DNA of 64,000 nucleotides. It comes from Pseudoalteromonas sp. MEBiC 03607. GTDB taxonomy: Bacteria; Pseudomonadota; Gammaproteobacteria; Enterobacterales; Alteromonadaceae. The notes below the pieces were generated by a model. It was not told where the DNA came from. It was given only the letters and a program-made list of their open reading frames with translations, and ran no database searches. Shown piece by piece: positions 27,117 to 36,064 of the stretch (its first letter is position 1; the number at the start of each line of letters is the position of its first letter). The stretch is from NCBI RefSeq assembly GCF_004792295.1, contig NZ_SRRY01000001.1, positions 2,552,501-2,616,500 of the forward strand. The letters run 5' to 3'. The translations under genes were made by a program, and so were the position numbers.

Positions 27117-27626
27117 ATGTTACAATTTAAAGATTTATGGGAAAACTTTCCTGAAAAAGAACTGATCAGAGCAAGATGTCAAAATAAGCAAACTAATAGC
27201 TCTTCCCCATTTGGAAACTATTGCGCTATTAACTTAAGTGACGCATTAATTAAATCTGGCGTATCAACTGCAGGAGCTAAAGTTAAGAAATGCTGGGGAC
27301 ACGCTGGCATGAAACATATTCTTTTAGCAGAAGAAATGGCCAGTTGGCTTAAAACTTCAAACTTTAGTTGGTTAGGTGATCTACAAAAAATTAATCCAAA
27401 AACTTTCCAAGATGACCTAGATGGTAAAACTGGAATTATATTTTTTAAAGATTATTGGCAACGAGGCAGTGAGTCTGTTACTAACCGTAGTGGAGACCAC
27501 ATCGATCTTTGGAATGAAGATCAAATTACTAGTGGTGGTATGCTGACAAGATCAATATATGAATTCTTTGGTGTAGTATCAGATCTTAACAACAGCAAAG
27601 ATATTTGGTTTTGGGAGATTAAATAA
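27117..27626 (+). CDS. Tae4-family peptidoglycan amidase (type VI effector-like)
   Basis: A 169-residue protein with the layout of Tae4, the type VI secretion amidase that cuts the peptide stems of peptidoglycan. The probable nucleophile is Cys36 in FGNYCAINLSDALIKSG (family motif N-x-C-A-I-R/N-x-S), with His128 in SGDHIDLWNE and an aromatic C-terminal IWFWEIK. There is no signal peptide, as expected for a cargo effector. There are no T6SS structural genes and no recognisable Tai4 immunity gene here; three small membrane proteins follow. The region is visibly AT-rich compared with its neighbours, which suggests transfer. Confidence 0.85.
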   Translation: MLQFKDLWENFPEKELIRARCQNKQTNSSSPFGNYCAINLSDALIKSGVSTAGAKVKKCWGHAGMKHILLAEEMASWLKTSNFSWLGDLQKINPKTFQDDLDGKTGIIFFKDYWQRGSESVTNRSGDHIDLWNEDQITSGGMLTRSIYEFFGVVSDLNNSKDIWFWEIK

Positions 27627-27628
27627 CT

Positions 27629-27868
27629 ATGTCAAAGGCTAAGTCATATCTTTTGAATATAAGTCTTATTTTAGTTAGCGCATTCGCGAACTTCATGTTG
27701 TTTTTAGAAGCTTATAAGAAACTCTCTATTCCATTTATGAATGAAGAACAAAGAGTGGAGAATGCCCCTTTGCTTTTTATTTATGTACTTCCTTCATTTA
27801 TATTTATTTCTTTTATAGTAACTTTTCTACATAAAAAATTACTCAAAACACAGAAATGCAGGGAATAA
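27629..27868 (+). CDS. Small two-span membrane protein next to the amidase
   Basis: 79 residues with two hydrophobic segments (about 8-29 and 46-68) and a basic end (HKKLLKTQKCRE). It starts 2 bases after the amidase stop, so it is co-translated. The family is unknown. The position immediately after a Tae4-like toxin makes it the first candidate for an immunity protein, although known Tai4 proteins are soluble periplasmic dimers, so this would be a different solution (inference). Confidence 0.7.
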   Translation: MSKAKSYLLNISLILVSAFANFMLFLEAYKKLSIPFMNEEQRVENAPLLFIYVLPSFIFISFIVTFLHKKLLKTQKCRE

Positions 27869-27985
27869 AAATACAGAAGACTAAATTTAAATAATACTTA
27901 TCCAAAACATGATGGGTGTTATCTTATTATTAATCTTATATATGAAGAAAAATGCCTACTTTGATTCTTAAATAGCGATTTAGCA

Positions 27986-28183
27986 ATGAAATACATGAGT
28001 AGATTAGCAGCTGGGGTATTTTTGATTGAGGTGATTGCCATTTTAGGATGGCTACACTCTTCCACTGACATGCTGCAAAATATTACTTTCTTCTCAACAG
28101 GAGTAATAATTATTATTTACTTAAACTATTTGTCCTACTTGCTAAAAAAGCAACGAGCGTCGGATAATGATAAAAATAATTAA
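27986..28183 (+). CDS. Small membrane protein
   Basis: 65 residues with two hydrophobic segments (about 5-24 and 35-53) and a charged end (KKQRASDNDKNN). The function is unknown. A weak ribosome-binding site precedes ATG at 27986 (ATG at 27995 is an alternative). It overlaps the next small gene by 17 bases. Part of the AT-rich islet. Confidence 0.55.
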   Translation: MKYMSRLAAGVFLIEVIAILGWLHSSTDMLQNITFFSTGVIIIIYLNYLSYLLKKQRASDNDKNN

Positions 28184-28337
28184 CTTAACAATCTATTTTA
28201 TAATTTTTTTAGCCATTACATATCACTGGCTCTCATCACCTTTGGATACTAGGCAATCTATGTTTTATTCCATTGTTACCGTCTTTCCCCTTTTAGCATT
28301 TAACATTATTTTTAAAATTTACAGAAAAATCAAATAG
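28167..28337 (+). CDS. Tiny membrane protein
   Basis: A 56-residue frame in a different phase from, and overlapping, the preceding gene. It begins MIKIINLTIYFIIFLA, has two hydrophobic segments and ends KIYRKIK. The start lies inside the upstream gene (coupled translation likely). No family is recognised. Its membrane topology resembles the two preceding small proteins, so the three may share a role. Confidence 0.5.
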   Translation: MIKIINLTIYFIIFLAITYHWLSSPLDTRQSMFYSIVTVFPLLAFNIIFKIYRKIK

Positions 28338-28387
28338 CTTAGTATTTACATCAATCCATATTATGGAAGTAACTAAGCACTAAAACC

Positions 28388-28413
28388 AAAAAAGCCACGA
28401 TAAACGTGGCTTT
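28388..28413 (-). terminator. Terminator of the edd-eda-gap operon
   Basis: On the minus strand GCCACG TTTAT CGTGGC is followed by TTTTTTGG. It lies about 30 bases past the gap stop codon. Confidence 0.82.
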
Positions 28414-28444
28414 GTTGGATAAAGCTTAAACTTTTACTGTTCTA

Positions 28445-29449
28445 TTATAAGAACTGACCTAGCGCTTTAACTTGGTCTAACATGCGGTTTGAGAAACCCC
28501 ACTCGTTATCGTACCAAGCCATTACTTTAACAAGCTTACCATCTACTTTAGTTTGTGTAGAATCGAAGATTGAAGACGCTGGGTTGTGGTTAAAGTCGAT
28601 AGAAACAAGCGGTAGTTCGTTGTATTCTAGAATACCTTGCATTGCACCTTCTGATGCAGCTTTAACGACTTCGTTGATTTCTGCTGCAGTTGTTTCACGC
28701 TTTGCAACGAACGTTAAGTCTACTAAAGAAACGTTGATTGTTGGCACACGTACTGCCATGCCGTCAAGTTTACCCGCAAGTTCAGGAAGCACTAAGCCAA
28801 CCGCTTTAGCTGCACCTGTTTTAGTTGGGATCATTGACTGAGTTGCGCTACGTGCACGGTATAAGTCAGGGTGATAAACGTCAGATAAGTTTTGATCGTT
28901 TGTGTAAGCATGAATGGTTGTCATGCTACCTTGCTCGATACCTACTGTGTCGTTGATTGCTTTTGCAATCGGTGCTAAACAGTTTGTTGTACACGATGCG
29001 TTTGAAATGATGTTGCTGTCAGCGTTTAAAACTTCGCTGTTAACACCATGAACAACCGTTGCATCCATATCAGTACCAGGTGCAGAAACGATTACTTTTT
29101 TAGCACCGGCTTCAATGTGTTTTGCAGCTGCTTCACGTGAAGTGAATAAACCCGTACATTCTAATACGATATCGACGTTTAATTCCTTCCAAGGAAGGTT
29201 TGCAGGATCACGCTCTTGCGTAAGAGTAATTTCATCATTACCAATTAGCATGGTGTTTTCAGCAAGTGTTACTTTTTGAGAAAATTGACCGTGTACTGAG
29301 TCAAATTGAGTTAAATGCGCGTTAACATTTGCTGGTGCTAAATCATTGATAGCAACAATTTTGATTTCGTTGTTTTGAGCTGACTCATAAAGAGCACGTA
29401 ATACGTTACGACCGATACGTCCATAGCCATTAATTGCAACATTAATCAT
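28445..29449 (-). CDS. gap: Glyceraldehyde-3-phosphate dehydrogenase, type I
   Basis: A 334-residue enzyme converting glyceraldehyde 3-phosphate to 1,3-bisphosphoglycerate with NAD+. Visible marks are the N-terminal [13 protein letters not shown]ossmann motif, the active-site loop [11 protein letters not shown] (catalytic Cys near 153), [13 protein letters not shown] and [13 protein letters not shown] near the end. It is the third gene of edd-eda-gap, so the triose phosphate made by Eda is handed straight on. GGGAGA precedes the ATG. A second, central glycolytic gap may exist elsewhere. Confidence 0.96.
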   Translation of the reverse strand: MINVAINGYGRIGRNVLRALYESAQNNEIKIVAINDLAPANVNAHLTQFDSVHGQFSQKVTLAENTMLIGNDEITLTQERDPANLPWKELNVDIVLECTGLFTSREAAAKHIEAGAKKVIVSAPGTDMDATVVHGVNSEVLNADSNIISNASCTTNCLAPIAKAINDTVGIEQGSMTTIHAYTNDQNLSDVYHPDLYRARSATQSMIPTKTGAAKAVGLVLPELAGKLDGMAVRVPTINVSLVDLTFVAKRETTAAEINEVVKAASEGAMQGILEYNELPLVSIDFNHNPASSIFDSTQTKVDGKLVKVMAWYDNEWGFSNRMLDQVKALGQFL

Positions 29450-29467
29450 TCTAATATCTCCCGTTAA

Positions 29468-30088
29468 TTATTTTACTTCACTTGCTTGGCGAGCAAGCGC
29501 TTCAATGGCTTGCCAGTCTTTGTTTTCAATAAGTTGTTTATCTAACATCCAAGTACCACCTACGCAGATTACGTTTTTAAGTGCTAGGTAGTTAGGTGCT
29601 GTTTCAAGGCTAATGCCGCCAGTTGGGCAGAAAGTCACTTGCGGTAAAGGGCCACCAATTGATTTAAGCATTGCTGTACCACCTGCCGCTTCTGCAGGGA
29701 AGAACTTTAAGAACTTAAAGCCTTGGCTTGCTAATTTCATTACTTCACTTGGTGTTGCTGCACCTGGTAAAAATGGAATATCAGACTCTTTAGCCAGTGC
29801 TAATAATTCGTCGTTTACACCTGGGCTAACCATAAAATCAGCACCAGCTTCTACAGATGCATTAAATGTCGCTTTATCAATAACAGTGCCTGTGCCAACG
29901 TATGCTTCAGGTACAGCTTCTTTCATAAGCTTTACTGCTTCTGCCGCAATCGGCGTTCGCAAAGTAATTTCTAATGCTTTTAAGCCACCGTTATAAAGCG
30001 CACGTGCAAGGGGTGCTGCATCTTCAAGTTTTTCGATAACAACAACCGGTACCACAGGTGCCGATGATAAAATTTTCTCAATGCTCAT
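29468..30088 (-). CDS. eda: 2-keto-3-deoxy-6-phosphogluconate aldolase
   Basis: A 206-residue class I aldolase that splits KDPG into pyruvate and glyceraldehyde 3-phosphate. The general acid/base Glu is in LEITLRT and the Schiff-base lysine is in FKFLKFFPAEAAGG; also GTGTVID and LPGAATPSE. Length and motifs fit the bacterial trimeric KDPG/KHG aldolases. It sits 34 bases after edd and 18 bases before gap, a single operon. GAGGAAC is the ribosome-binding site. Confidence 0.96.
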   Translation of the reverse strand: MSIEKILSSAPVVPVVVIEKLEDAAPLARALYNGGLKALEITLRTPIAAEAVKLMKEAVPEAYVGTGTVIDKATFNASVEAGADFMVSPGVNDELLALAKESDIPFLPGAATPSEVMKLASQGFKFLKFFPAEAAGGTAMLKSIGGPLPQVTFCPTGGISLETAPNYLALKNVICVGGTWMLDKQLIENKDWQAIEALARQASEVK

Positions 30089-30122
30089 TGTATGTTCCTC
30101 ATAGCCCAGTAACGGCGTATTA

Positions 30123-31973
30123 TTATTCTAAACCGAAGGCGCTAGCGCCAAGGTCTGCACTACTTACTATATTTCTGAAACCTGCGAATAATTCTCGGCC
30201 TGTACCATATGTTTGGCTTGGTTGGCTAAGTTGTAATTCACGTTTTGCTAATTCTTCATCGCTTACGTGTACTTTTAATACACCCGCTGGTGCATCAAGT
30301 GTCACTAAATCACCTTCGTGAATTTTTGCGATTACACCACCTTCAACAGCTTCAGGTGCTAAGTGGATTGCTGCAGGAACTTTACCTGATGCGCCCGACA
30401 TACGACCATCTGTCACAATCGCTACTTTGTAGCCTTGATCTTGGAGTGTTGCCATTACTGGCGTTAATTTATGAAGCTCAGGCATGCCTTTCGCTTTCGG
30501 ACCTTGCTCTTTAATTACAGCAATAAAGTCGGTGTTTAATTCACCACGGCTATACGCTTCTTGTAACTCGCCTTGTGAGCTAAATACTTTAGCTGGCGCT
30601 GAAACAACCTGATGCGACTCAGCCACTGCAGATACTTTAATAACTGCTTTACCAAGGTTACCTGTAAGAAGCTGTAACCCCCCCTGCTTGCTAAACGGAT
30701 TATCAATCGGACGCAATACTTCTTCGTCGTGTGATTTTTCTGGACACGCTACCCATTTAACTTTGCTTGGGCCTGTGCTGTTAGTCATGATCACTGATGA
30801 ATCTTTATCTAACATTGGCTCTGTGGTGTAAGCTTCAAGGCCATCACCAACAATCGTTTTCACGTCGTTGTGTAGGTAACCTTTGCTAAGTAGTTGCTTC
30901 ATTAGGAAGCCCATACCACCAGCAGCTTGGAAGTGGTTCACATCTGCTGAACCATTCGGGTAGATGCGCGTAAGAAGTGGCACAACTTCAGATAAGTCAG
31001 CCATGTCTTTCCACGTAAGGATCACACCCGCTGCTTTAGCGATTGCTACTAGGTGGATTGCGTGGTTTGTTGAACCGCCTGTTGATAACAAGCCGACTAA
31101 ACCATTAATAATTGTTTTTTCACTCACTACGTCTGCAAGGCAGTTAGCATCTTTTGTTTCGATTAACTGCTTTAACATGGTTTCTACAGCATGACCTGTT
31201 AAACCATCACGTAGTTCTGTGTATGGGTTAATGAAAGAGCTACCAGGTAAATGTAGACCCATGATTTCCATTAACATTTGATTCGAGTTTGCAGTACCGT
31301 AGAAAGTACAAGTACCGGCACTGTGATACGACGCACTTTCTGCTTCTAACAGCTCTTCGCGACTTACTAGGCCTTGTGCAAATTTTTGACGTACGCGGGC
31401 TTTTTCTTTATTCGGGATACCCGATTGCATTGGACCTGCTGGTAAGAAATACGTTGGTAAATGACCAAATGATAAGGCACCAATTAAAAGTCCTGGGACA
31501 ATCTTGTCACATACACCTAAACAGAAAACACCGTCAAACACGTCGTGCGATAAAGAAACCGCAGTCGACATTGCAATCACATCACGTGAAAACAATGACA
31601 GTTCCATACCATCACGGCCTTGTGTTACACCGTCACACATTGCAGGTACACCACCAGCAACTTGTGCTGTTGCATCGTACTTGGTTGCAAGGCTTTTGAT
31701 GATTTCTGGATAATCTTTGTAAGGTACATGCGCAGAAAGCATGTCGTTATAAGCGTTGATGATAGCTAGGTTTGGTTGCTCGTCAGCTTTTAAACGAGCT
31801 TTGTCATCGCTGCTACAAGCAGCCATAACGTGTGCAATATTACCACAGCCTAAACCTGCACGAACTCTTGTTTGTTTTTTTGCGTGCGCGATTCGCTTTA
31901 AATAAGCTTGGCGGGTCTCTTTACTACGTTCAATAACGCGGTCGGTGACTTCTTGGATACGAGGATGCAACAT
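30123..31973 (-). CDS. edd: 6-phosphogluconate dehydratase
   Basis: A 616-residue IlvD/Edd-family [4Fe-4S] dehydratase that makes KDPG from 6-phosphogluconate. Cluster and active-site marks are [33 protein letters not shown] and [15 protein letters not shown], with [15 protein letters not shown] near the C-terminus. The frame reaches 32054, but homologues start at [16 protein letters not shown], so I use ATG at 31973. It heads the edd-eda-gap operon, and two copies of the LacI-type operator TGACACCGGTGTCA lie 135 and 168 bases upstream. Confidence 0.95.
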   Translation of the reverse strand: MLHPRIQEVTDRVIERSKETRQAYLKRIAHAKKQTRVRAGLGCGNIAHVMAACSSDDKARLKADEQPNLAIINAYNDMLSAHVPYKDYPEIIKSLATKYDATAQVAGGVPAMCDGVTQGRDGMELSLFSRDVIAMSTAVSLSHDVFDGVFCLGVCDKIVPGLLIGALSFGHLPTYFLPAGPMQSGIPNKEKARVRQKFAQGLVSREELLEAESASYHSAGTCTFYGTANSNQMLMEIMGLHLPGSSFINPYTELRDGLTGHAVETMLKQLIETKDANCLADVVSEKTIINGLVGLLSTGGSTNHAIHLVAIAKAAGVILTWKDMADLSEVVPLLTRIYPNGSADVNHFQAAGGMGFLMKQLLSKGYLHNDVKTIVGDGLEAYTTEPMLDKDSSVIMTNSTGPSKVKWVACPEKSHDEEVLRPIDNPFSKQGGLQLLTGNLGKAVIKVSAVAESHQVVSAPAKVFSSQGELQEAYSRGELNTDFIAVIKEQGPKAKGMPELHKLTPVMATLQDQGYKVAIVTDGRMSGASGKVPAAIHLAPEAVEGGVIAKIHEGDLVTLDAPAGVLKVHVSDEELAKRELQLSQPSQTYGTGRELFAGFRNIVSSADLGASAFGLE

Positions 31974-32107
31974 AAAATTCGACTCATCTCTATAGTTAGA
32001 GGATAAAGGCTCAGTAACAATTACAGACTCCACGAATATAACTGTACTGAGCATCTTTGATTTACCCGTTCAAAGGTACGCTATCAGGCTGTCTCTCACA
32101 ACCAACC

Positions 32108-32121
32108 TGACACCGGTGTCA
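32108..32121. promoter_or_regulatory. LacI-type operator, edd promoter (proximal)
   Basis: TGACACCGGTGTCA, a perfect 14-bp palindrome with the central CG typical of LacI-family sites. An identical copy is 33 bp further upstream and another precedes glk. The likely binder is the LacI-family protein at 32404-33417. Confidence 0.85.
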
Positions 32122-32140
32122 CTGTATTAACTCATGACTG

Positions 32141-32154
32141 TGACACCGGTGTCA
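32141..32154. promoter_or_regulatory. LacI-type operator, edd promoter (distal)
   Basis: A second exact copy of TGACACCGGTGTCA, 33 bp centre to centre from the first, about three helical turns, so two dimers could bind on one face of the DNA. The remaining bases between edd and the lacI-type gene (to 32344) show no gene. Confidence 0.85.
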
Positions 32155-32343
32155 ACCCTATCTGTTAAATTTAGTTTAATTTTTTTAAATGACCAAATAA
32201 TGAACAATTTAATTTTAGTAGAATATGAGGATATTTCATGTTTATATCTACTTATAACGACTTAGATAAAGCTTACACATTGCCAAACTTATTACTTATA
32301 AACAGTAACTTAAATTAAAATCCGTTCTTTTCTAGCTTCAAAA

Positions 32344-32380
32344 TAAAAAAGCCCGAGAACGCGTCACTCATTCTCGGGCT
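32344..32380 (-). terminator. Terminator of the glk-lacI operon
   Basis: On the minus strand GCCCGAGAA and TTCTCGGGC pair over 9 bp around an 11-base loop, followed by TTTTTTATT. It is placed 24 bases past the regulator stop. Confidence 0.85.
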
Positions 32381-32403
32381 ACTGTGAAAAAATATGATGA
32401 AAT

Positions 32404-33417
32404 TTATTTAATTGCTGCTGTTGATTCGCGAGTAATTAGCTTTGCTTCAAGTGTCACTTGATAAGGTGACTCTTGTGGTTCACTAATATGTGTAATTAAT
32501 TGCTTGACTGCTTGTTGTGTCATTTCTTCAACTGGCTGTGCGATGGTGGTTAAGCCTGGCCAAATATGACGGGCAATAGGTGCGTTATCAAAACCTGCAA
32601 TAGAAATATCGTCTGGCACTTTCAATTGCATTTGCGTAGCTAACTTTAATACCGCTGCTGCCATGTAGTCATTTGAAGCAAAGACTGCCGTTGGCCTAGG
32701 ATTTAAATCTAAAATAGTACGGGCACTATCAACACCAGAGTGATAACTAAAGTTACCTTCTTCGACTAAACGCTCATCAAATTCAATGCCGTTTGAGGCA
32801 AGTGCACGGCGGTAGCCTTTAAAACGTTGTTCTGTAGCACTATGATCTGGGTGACCTTTAATAAACGCAATTTCTTTGTGACCAAGCTTAATAAGATGCT
32901 CAGTTATTTCAAAAGCGCCCTGCTCGTCATTACTTCGTACAGAAATAGAATCATCTTCAAGGGTGGCTGAGGCTACACGAGCATACGGGATCTTTTTCGA
33001 CTTTAAAAAACTCACTAATTGAGGAAAGTCCGAAAAAGGTGGAGTTAAAACGATACCATCTAAACGAGAGGTTTGAATTAACTGCTCAATGTTACTAATT
33101 AACTCTTCGCCACGTAACTCACAAGGATGGATCAATAAGTTGTAATTAAGTTCATGACACGCCGCTAAAGCACCTGTTTGCACGCGGGTAATGTAACTTT
33201 TACTTGGGTTGTCGTATAAGCAACCAATTATGAAACTGCGATTTTGTGCTAAACCACGGGCAATAGGATTAGGCGTGTAATCTAACTCTTTAAATACTTT
33301 TAGTACCTTTTCGCGCGTTGCATCACTCACGTTTGGCTCATTATTCAGCACGCGAGAGACTGTTTTCTTAGAAACACCAGCATGGCTGGCAACACTGTTG
33401 ATGGTAACTTTTTTCAT
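32404..33417 (-). CDS. LacI-family repressor of the Entner-Doudoroff genes
   Basis: A 337-residue LacI/GalR regulator: helix-turn-helix INSVASHAGVSKKTVSRVLNNEPNVS, hinge YTPNPIARGLA, then a periplasmic-binding-like sugar domain (FIIGCLYDN, DGIVLTPP, ASNDYMAAAVL, DISIAGFDN). It lies 22 bases after glk in one operon. The same palindrome is found before glk and twice before edd, so this protein very likely binds it and responds to glucose or a phosphorylated intermediate. Alteromonadales are known to use LacI-family regulators for glucose catabolism; the effector here is not shown. Confidence 0.9.
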   Translation of the reverse strand: MKKVTINSVASHAGVSKKTVSRVLNNEPNVSDATREKVLKVFKELDYTPNPIARGLAQNRSFIIGCLYDNPSKSYITRVQTGALAACHELNYNLLIHPCELRGEELISNIEQLIQTSRLDGIVLTPPFSDFPQLVSFLKSKKIPYARVASATLEDDSISVRSNDEQGAFEITEHLIKLGHKEIAFIKGHPDHSATEQRFKGYRRALASNGIEFDERLVEEGNFSYHSGVDSARTILDLNPRPTAVFASNDYMAAAVLKLATQMQLKVPDDISIAGFDNAPIARHIWPGLTTIAQPVEEMTQQAVKQLITHISEPQESPYQVTLEAKLITRESTAAIK

Positions 33418-33439
33418 CCGCTCTTAATCCAACTGCAAA

Positions 33440-34438
33440 TTACGCGTTACTGTTTACATGTAAACACGCAGCAGCACCAATGAATGGAATGTTGTCTTGT
33501 GTTACTAGTGTAACAGGGATCTGTGAAGTATATTGCGACATAATACCTTTGTCTGCAAAACGCTCAATAAATCGACTCGATAATAGACGTTGTTGCATGC
33601 GTGGTAAAATACCACCACCAATAAATACACCACCTAATGCACCAAATGTAAGAGCTAAATCGCCGGCTACGCTGCCAATCCAATCACAAAACTGATTTAA
33701 TGTCGCATCACACACTTCGCATTGACCTGTAGTGGCTAATTCACTAATTTGCGCTGCATCTAAATTTTTAGCTTCAACACCTTTTACCGCAGCCATAGCA
33801 CGATACAAATGCGCAATACCTGGGCCTGAGAACACTGTCTCTACTGACACATGATTTAATTGTTTTTTAAGCTCAGTGATTAAAAGGCGGTCTAACTCTG
33901 TTACTGCGGCAAGGGTAATATGACCCGCTTCGCAGCTAAGTACTGCGCTGCCTTGAGAGGTACGCACTAAGCACGCTGCACCAAAACCAGTGCCTGGGCC
34001 CATTACTGCAATATTTGCATTTTCATCTGCTTGACCTGCCTTAACGGCCATATTTTGCGAATCGTCTAAATATGGTGCTGCATAAGCAAATGCGGCAAAG
34101 TCGTTGATAACTTCAAGTTGCTCAAATGAAAACTCAGCTTTTAAATCTGCAACGTTAAAGTGCCAGCCAAGGTTTGTTAAGTGTACTTGGCCTGCTTTTA
34201 TAGGGCCCGCTACCGCTAAACATGCACGCTTAGGCTTTGGAAACGATATTTGACTGAAATACTGATTAATTGCACTTTCTAAAGAACCAAAATCAGCACT
34301 TGGGAATGTTAAATTATGCTTTATAACAAACTGATTTGTTTGCGTATTAAAGTCTGTGATTAAAGCGAAACGAGCGTTAGTGCCGCCGATATCGGCAACA
34401 AGAATAGGAGCGAATTCTGTAGTTGTCTGTGTGTTCAT
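33440..34438 (-). CDS. glk: Glucokinase
   Basis: A 332-residue ATP-dependent glucokinase of the bacterial Glk family: ILVADIGGTNARFAL at the N-terminus (ATP phosphate loop), EVINDFAAFAYA with the catalytic Asp, GPGTGFGAACLV, the CEAGHITLA sugar-binding Glu/His, and GALGGVFIGGGILPR. It phosphorylates free glucose released from maltodextrins, feeding the Entner-Doudoroff pathway through glucose 6-phosphate. It is first in an operon with the LacI-type repressor. Its leader contains a terminator-like hairpin and a TGACACCGGTGTCA operator. Confidence 0.95.
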   Translation of the reverse strand: MNTQTTTEFAPILVADIGGTNARFALITDFNTQTNQFVIKHNLTFPSADFGSLESAINQYFSQISFPKPKRACLAVAGPIKAGQVHLTNLGWHFNVADLKAEFSFEQLEVINDFAAFAYAAPYLDDSQNMAVKAGQADENANIAVMGPGTGFGAACLVRTSQGSAVLSCEAGHITLAAVTELDRLLITELKKQLNHVSVETVFSGPGIAHLYRAMAAVKGVEAKNLDAAQISELATTGQCEVCDATLNQFCDWIGSVAGDLALTFGALGGVFIGGGILPRMQQRLLSSRFIERFADKGIMSQYTSQIPVTLVTQDNIPFIGAAACLHVNSNA

Positions 34439-34552
34439 GTTGTTTTCTCTATTTGTCTAAGCTATTGCCGCTTATTTTTCTAGTTTTCAATGGCAAAGCC
34501 ACTGTGTCTGCTAAACTTTGGGTCGTTGCCTCAAAGAAGCTATCTTTTGTAT

Positions 34553-34583
34553 TAAAAAAATGCTGCCCAAATGAATGGGCAGC
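34553..34583 (-). terminator. Terminator-like hairpin inside the glk leader
   Basis: On the minus strand GCTGCCCA TTCATT TGGGCAGC (8-bp stem, 6-base loop) is followed by ATTTTTTTAAT. It lies between the TGACACCGGTGTCA operator at 34625 and the glk start at 34438, with no gene upstream in that direction to terminate. It may attenuate glk transcription, or the true promoter may lie downstream of it. Confidence 0.6.
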
Positions 34584-34624
34584 CAAATACGTTTTGACAA
34601 CAAAATGATAAAACAGTGACATTA

Positions 34625-34638
34625 TGACACCGGTGTCA
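34625..34638. promoter_or_regulatory. LacI-type operator before glk
   Basis: An exact third copy of TGACACCGGTGTCA, 187 bases before the glk ATG. It links glk-lacI to the same control as edd-eda-gap. Confidence 0.82.
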
Positions 34639-34673
34639 GATTCGAATCAATAAAAATTTTCATTATTTGTGAA

Positions 34674-34687
34674 TGCATACGTATTTT
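34674..34687. promoter_or_regulatory. Maltodextrin-type operator before the second lacI gene
   Basis: TGCATACGTATTTT, a degenerate form of the TGCATACGTATGCA palindrome found before the alpha-glucosidase. Its left half is exact. It lies 165 bases upstream of the regulator start, consistent with self-regulation. Confidence 0.65.
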
Positions 34688-34851
34688 ATTAAAAAACTCA
34701 CGCCTTAAGTGCTAAAAATCAACAAAATGCACAGAAATAACACCTATTAGCTCTGAGTTTTGCTTGTAATTAACCACTCGTCACAAATAGCTTGAAAAAA
34801 ATATTAAATAGCCGAAAATGGCAATTACTACTTATGTTATTTGGTAACAAT

Positions 34852-35871
34852 ATGAAAGGTAAGGCGACATCTTTTGACATTGCACATTATGCGGGTGTGT
34901 CACAGTCAACCGTGTCTCGCGCATTAAGAAACAGCCCTTTGGTCAACGAAGAAACGCGTAGACGTGTTCATGAGGTAGCAAAACAGCTCAACTATAAAGT
35001 TGATAAAAATGCCAGTAACCTAAGAACACAACAAAGTAGCACCCTCGCCCTTTTGTTATTTGAAGATCCAACCTCAGATGAATCACAAATAAACCCTTTC
35101 TTTTTAGCGATGCTTGGTAGTATTACCAGAGCGTGTGCGAAAGAAGGCTATGACTTGCTTGTTTCGTTTCAATCAAGCAGCTCAGATTGGCAAGCTGATT
35201 ATGAAGATAGTCACCGTGCCGATGGCTTAATCTTATTGGGTTATGGGGATTACCTCGATTATCAACCCAAATTTAAAACCTTAATTGACCAACACACTAA
35301 GTTTGTCTGCTGGGGCGCAAGCGTCGATAACCGCCCTGACTTAACAGTGAGCTGTGATAATTATGGTGGTGGTAAGTTAGCGGCAGAGCATTTATTAGCT
35401 ACAGGTAGAACAGATTGTGCTTTTATTGGTGATGCCTCTGAGCATAGCCCTGAGTTTTTTGCCCGTTACCAAGGCTTTAAAGATGCATTTTTAGCTAAAG
35501 GTGTGACCCTTAACGAACGTAAAATGGCTAATGCCATTTCTACAGAAGAGTCAGGCTATCATGCTACTCGATCATTGATTGCCAATAATATTCGTTTTAA
35601 CTCTTTATTTGCAGCCAGTGACCTTATTGCTATTGGTGCTATTCGCGCCCTGAAAGAAGCAAAAATAAAAGTTCCTGACGATGTTCACGTTGTCGGTTTT
35701 GATAACATTGCTGTTGCCAGCTTTGTTAATCCGCCTCTTACTACTGTTCAGCAAGACACCACTCTTGCGGGGCAAATGTTAGTTGATAATCTACTTAAGC
35801 TTATTCGTGGTGAACAAGTAGAAAATACGCTTTTACCGCCTCGTTTAATTATTCGCGGTTCGAGTGTTTAA
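34852..35871 (+). CDS. LacI-family regulator, probable maltodextrin-locus repressor
   Basis: A 339-residue LacI/GalR protein: helix-turn-helix FDIAHYAGVSQSTVSRALRNSPLVN, hinge LNYKVDKNASNLR, and a sugar-binding domain (LALLLFEDPT, DGLILLGYGDY, FAASDLIAIGAIRAL, VHVVGFDNIAVASFVNPPLTTVQQ). The frame opens at TTG 34792 but family members begin at MKGKATSFDIA, so ATG at 34852 is preferred. A TGCATACGTAT operator in its own upstream region, shared with three sites in the starch locus at 48-55 kb, points to the maltodextrin regulon (inference). Confidence 0.87.
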   Translation: MKGKATSFDIAHYAGVSQSTVSRALRNSPLVNEETRRRVHEVAKQLNYKVDKNASNLRTQQSSTLALLLFEDPTSDESQINPFFLAMLGSITRACAKEGYDLLVSFQSSSSDWQADYEDSHRADGLILLGYGDYLDYQPKFKTLIDQHTKFVCWGASVDNRPDLTVSCDNYGGGKLAAEHLLATGRTDCAFIGDASEHSPEFFARYQGFKDAFLAKGVTLNERKMANAISTEESGYHATRSLIANNIRFNSLFAASDLIAIGAIRALKEAKIKVPDDVHVVGFDNIAVASFVNPPLTTVQQDTTLAGQMLVDNLLKLIRGEQVENTLLPPRLIIRGSSV

Positions 35872-35876
35872 CCCTT

Positions 35877-35900
35877 AGCGATAACGCCACAGTTATCGCT
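35877..35900 (+). terminator. Hairpin after the lacI-type gene
   Basis: AGCGATAAC GCCACA GTTATCGCT: a perfect 9-bp stem with a 6-base loop 5 bases past the stop codon. There is no T-run, so it is a stabilising hairpin or a weak terminator. Confidence 0.45.
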
Positions 35901-36064
35901 ATCTGCTCTGCAAACTAGGCTTTTATTTATTAAAATCGCTTTTTTTTCGATTTACCCAAGACTATTACTTCGAAAAAGCAGATAATTACACCTATTATGA
36001 TGAAAATGCTTATCTGGCTGTATAAAGCTTCAGATAGCAATGCGCACAAAGGTGGAATTTTTTA

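Noticed and set aside
31974..32403. Possible gene in the gap upstream of edd
   Set aside because: Only the extended edd frame, two operators and a terminator are present; nothing codes there convincingly.
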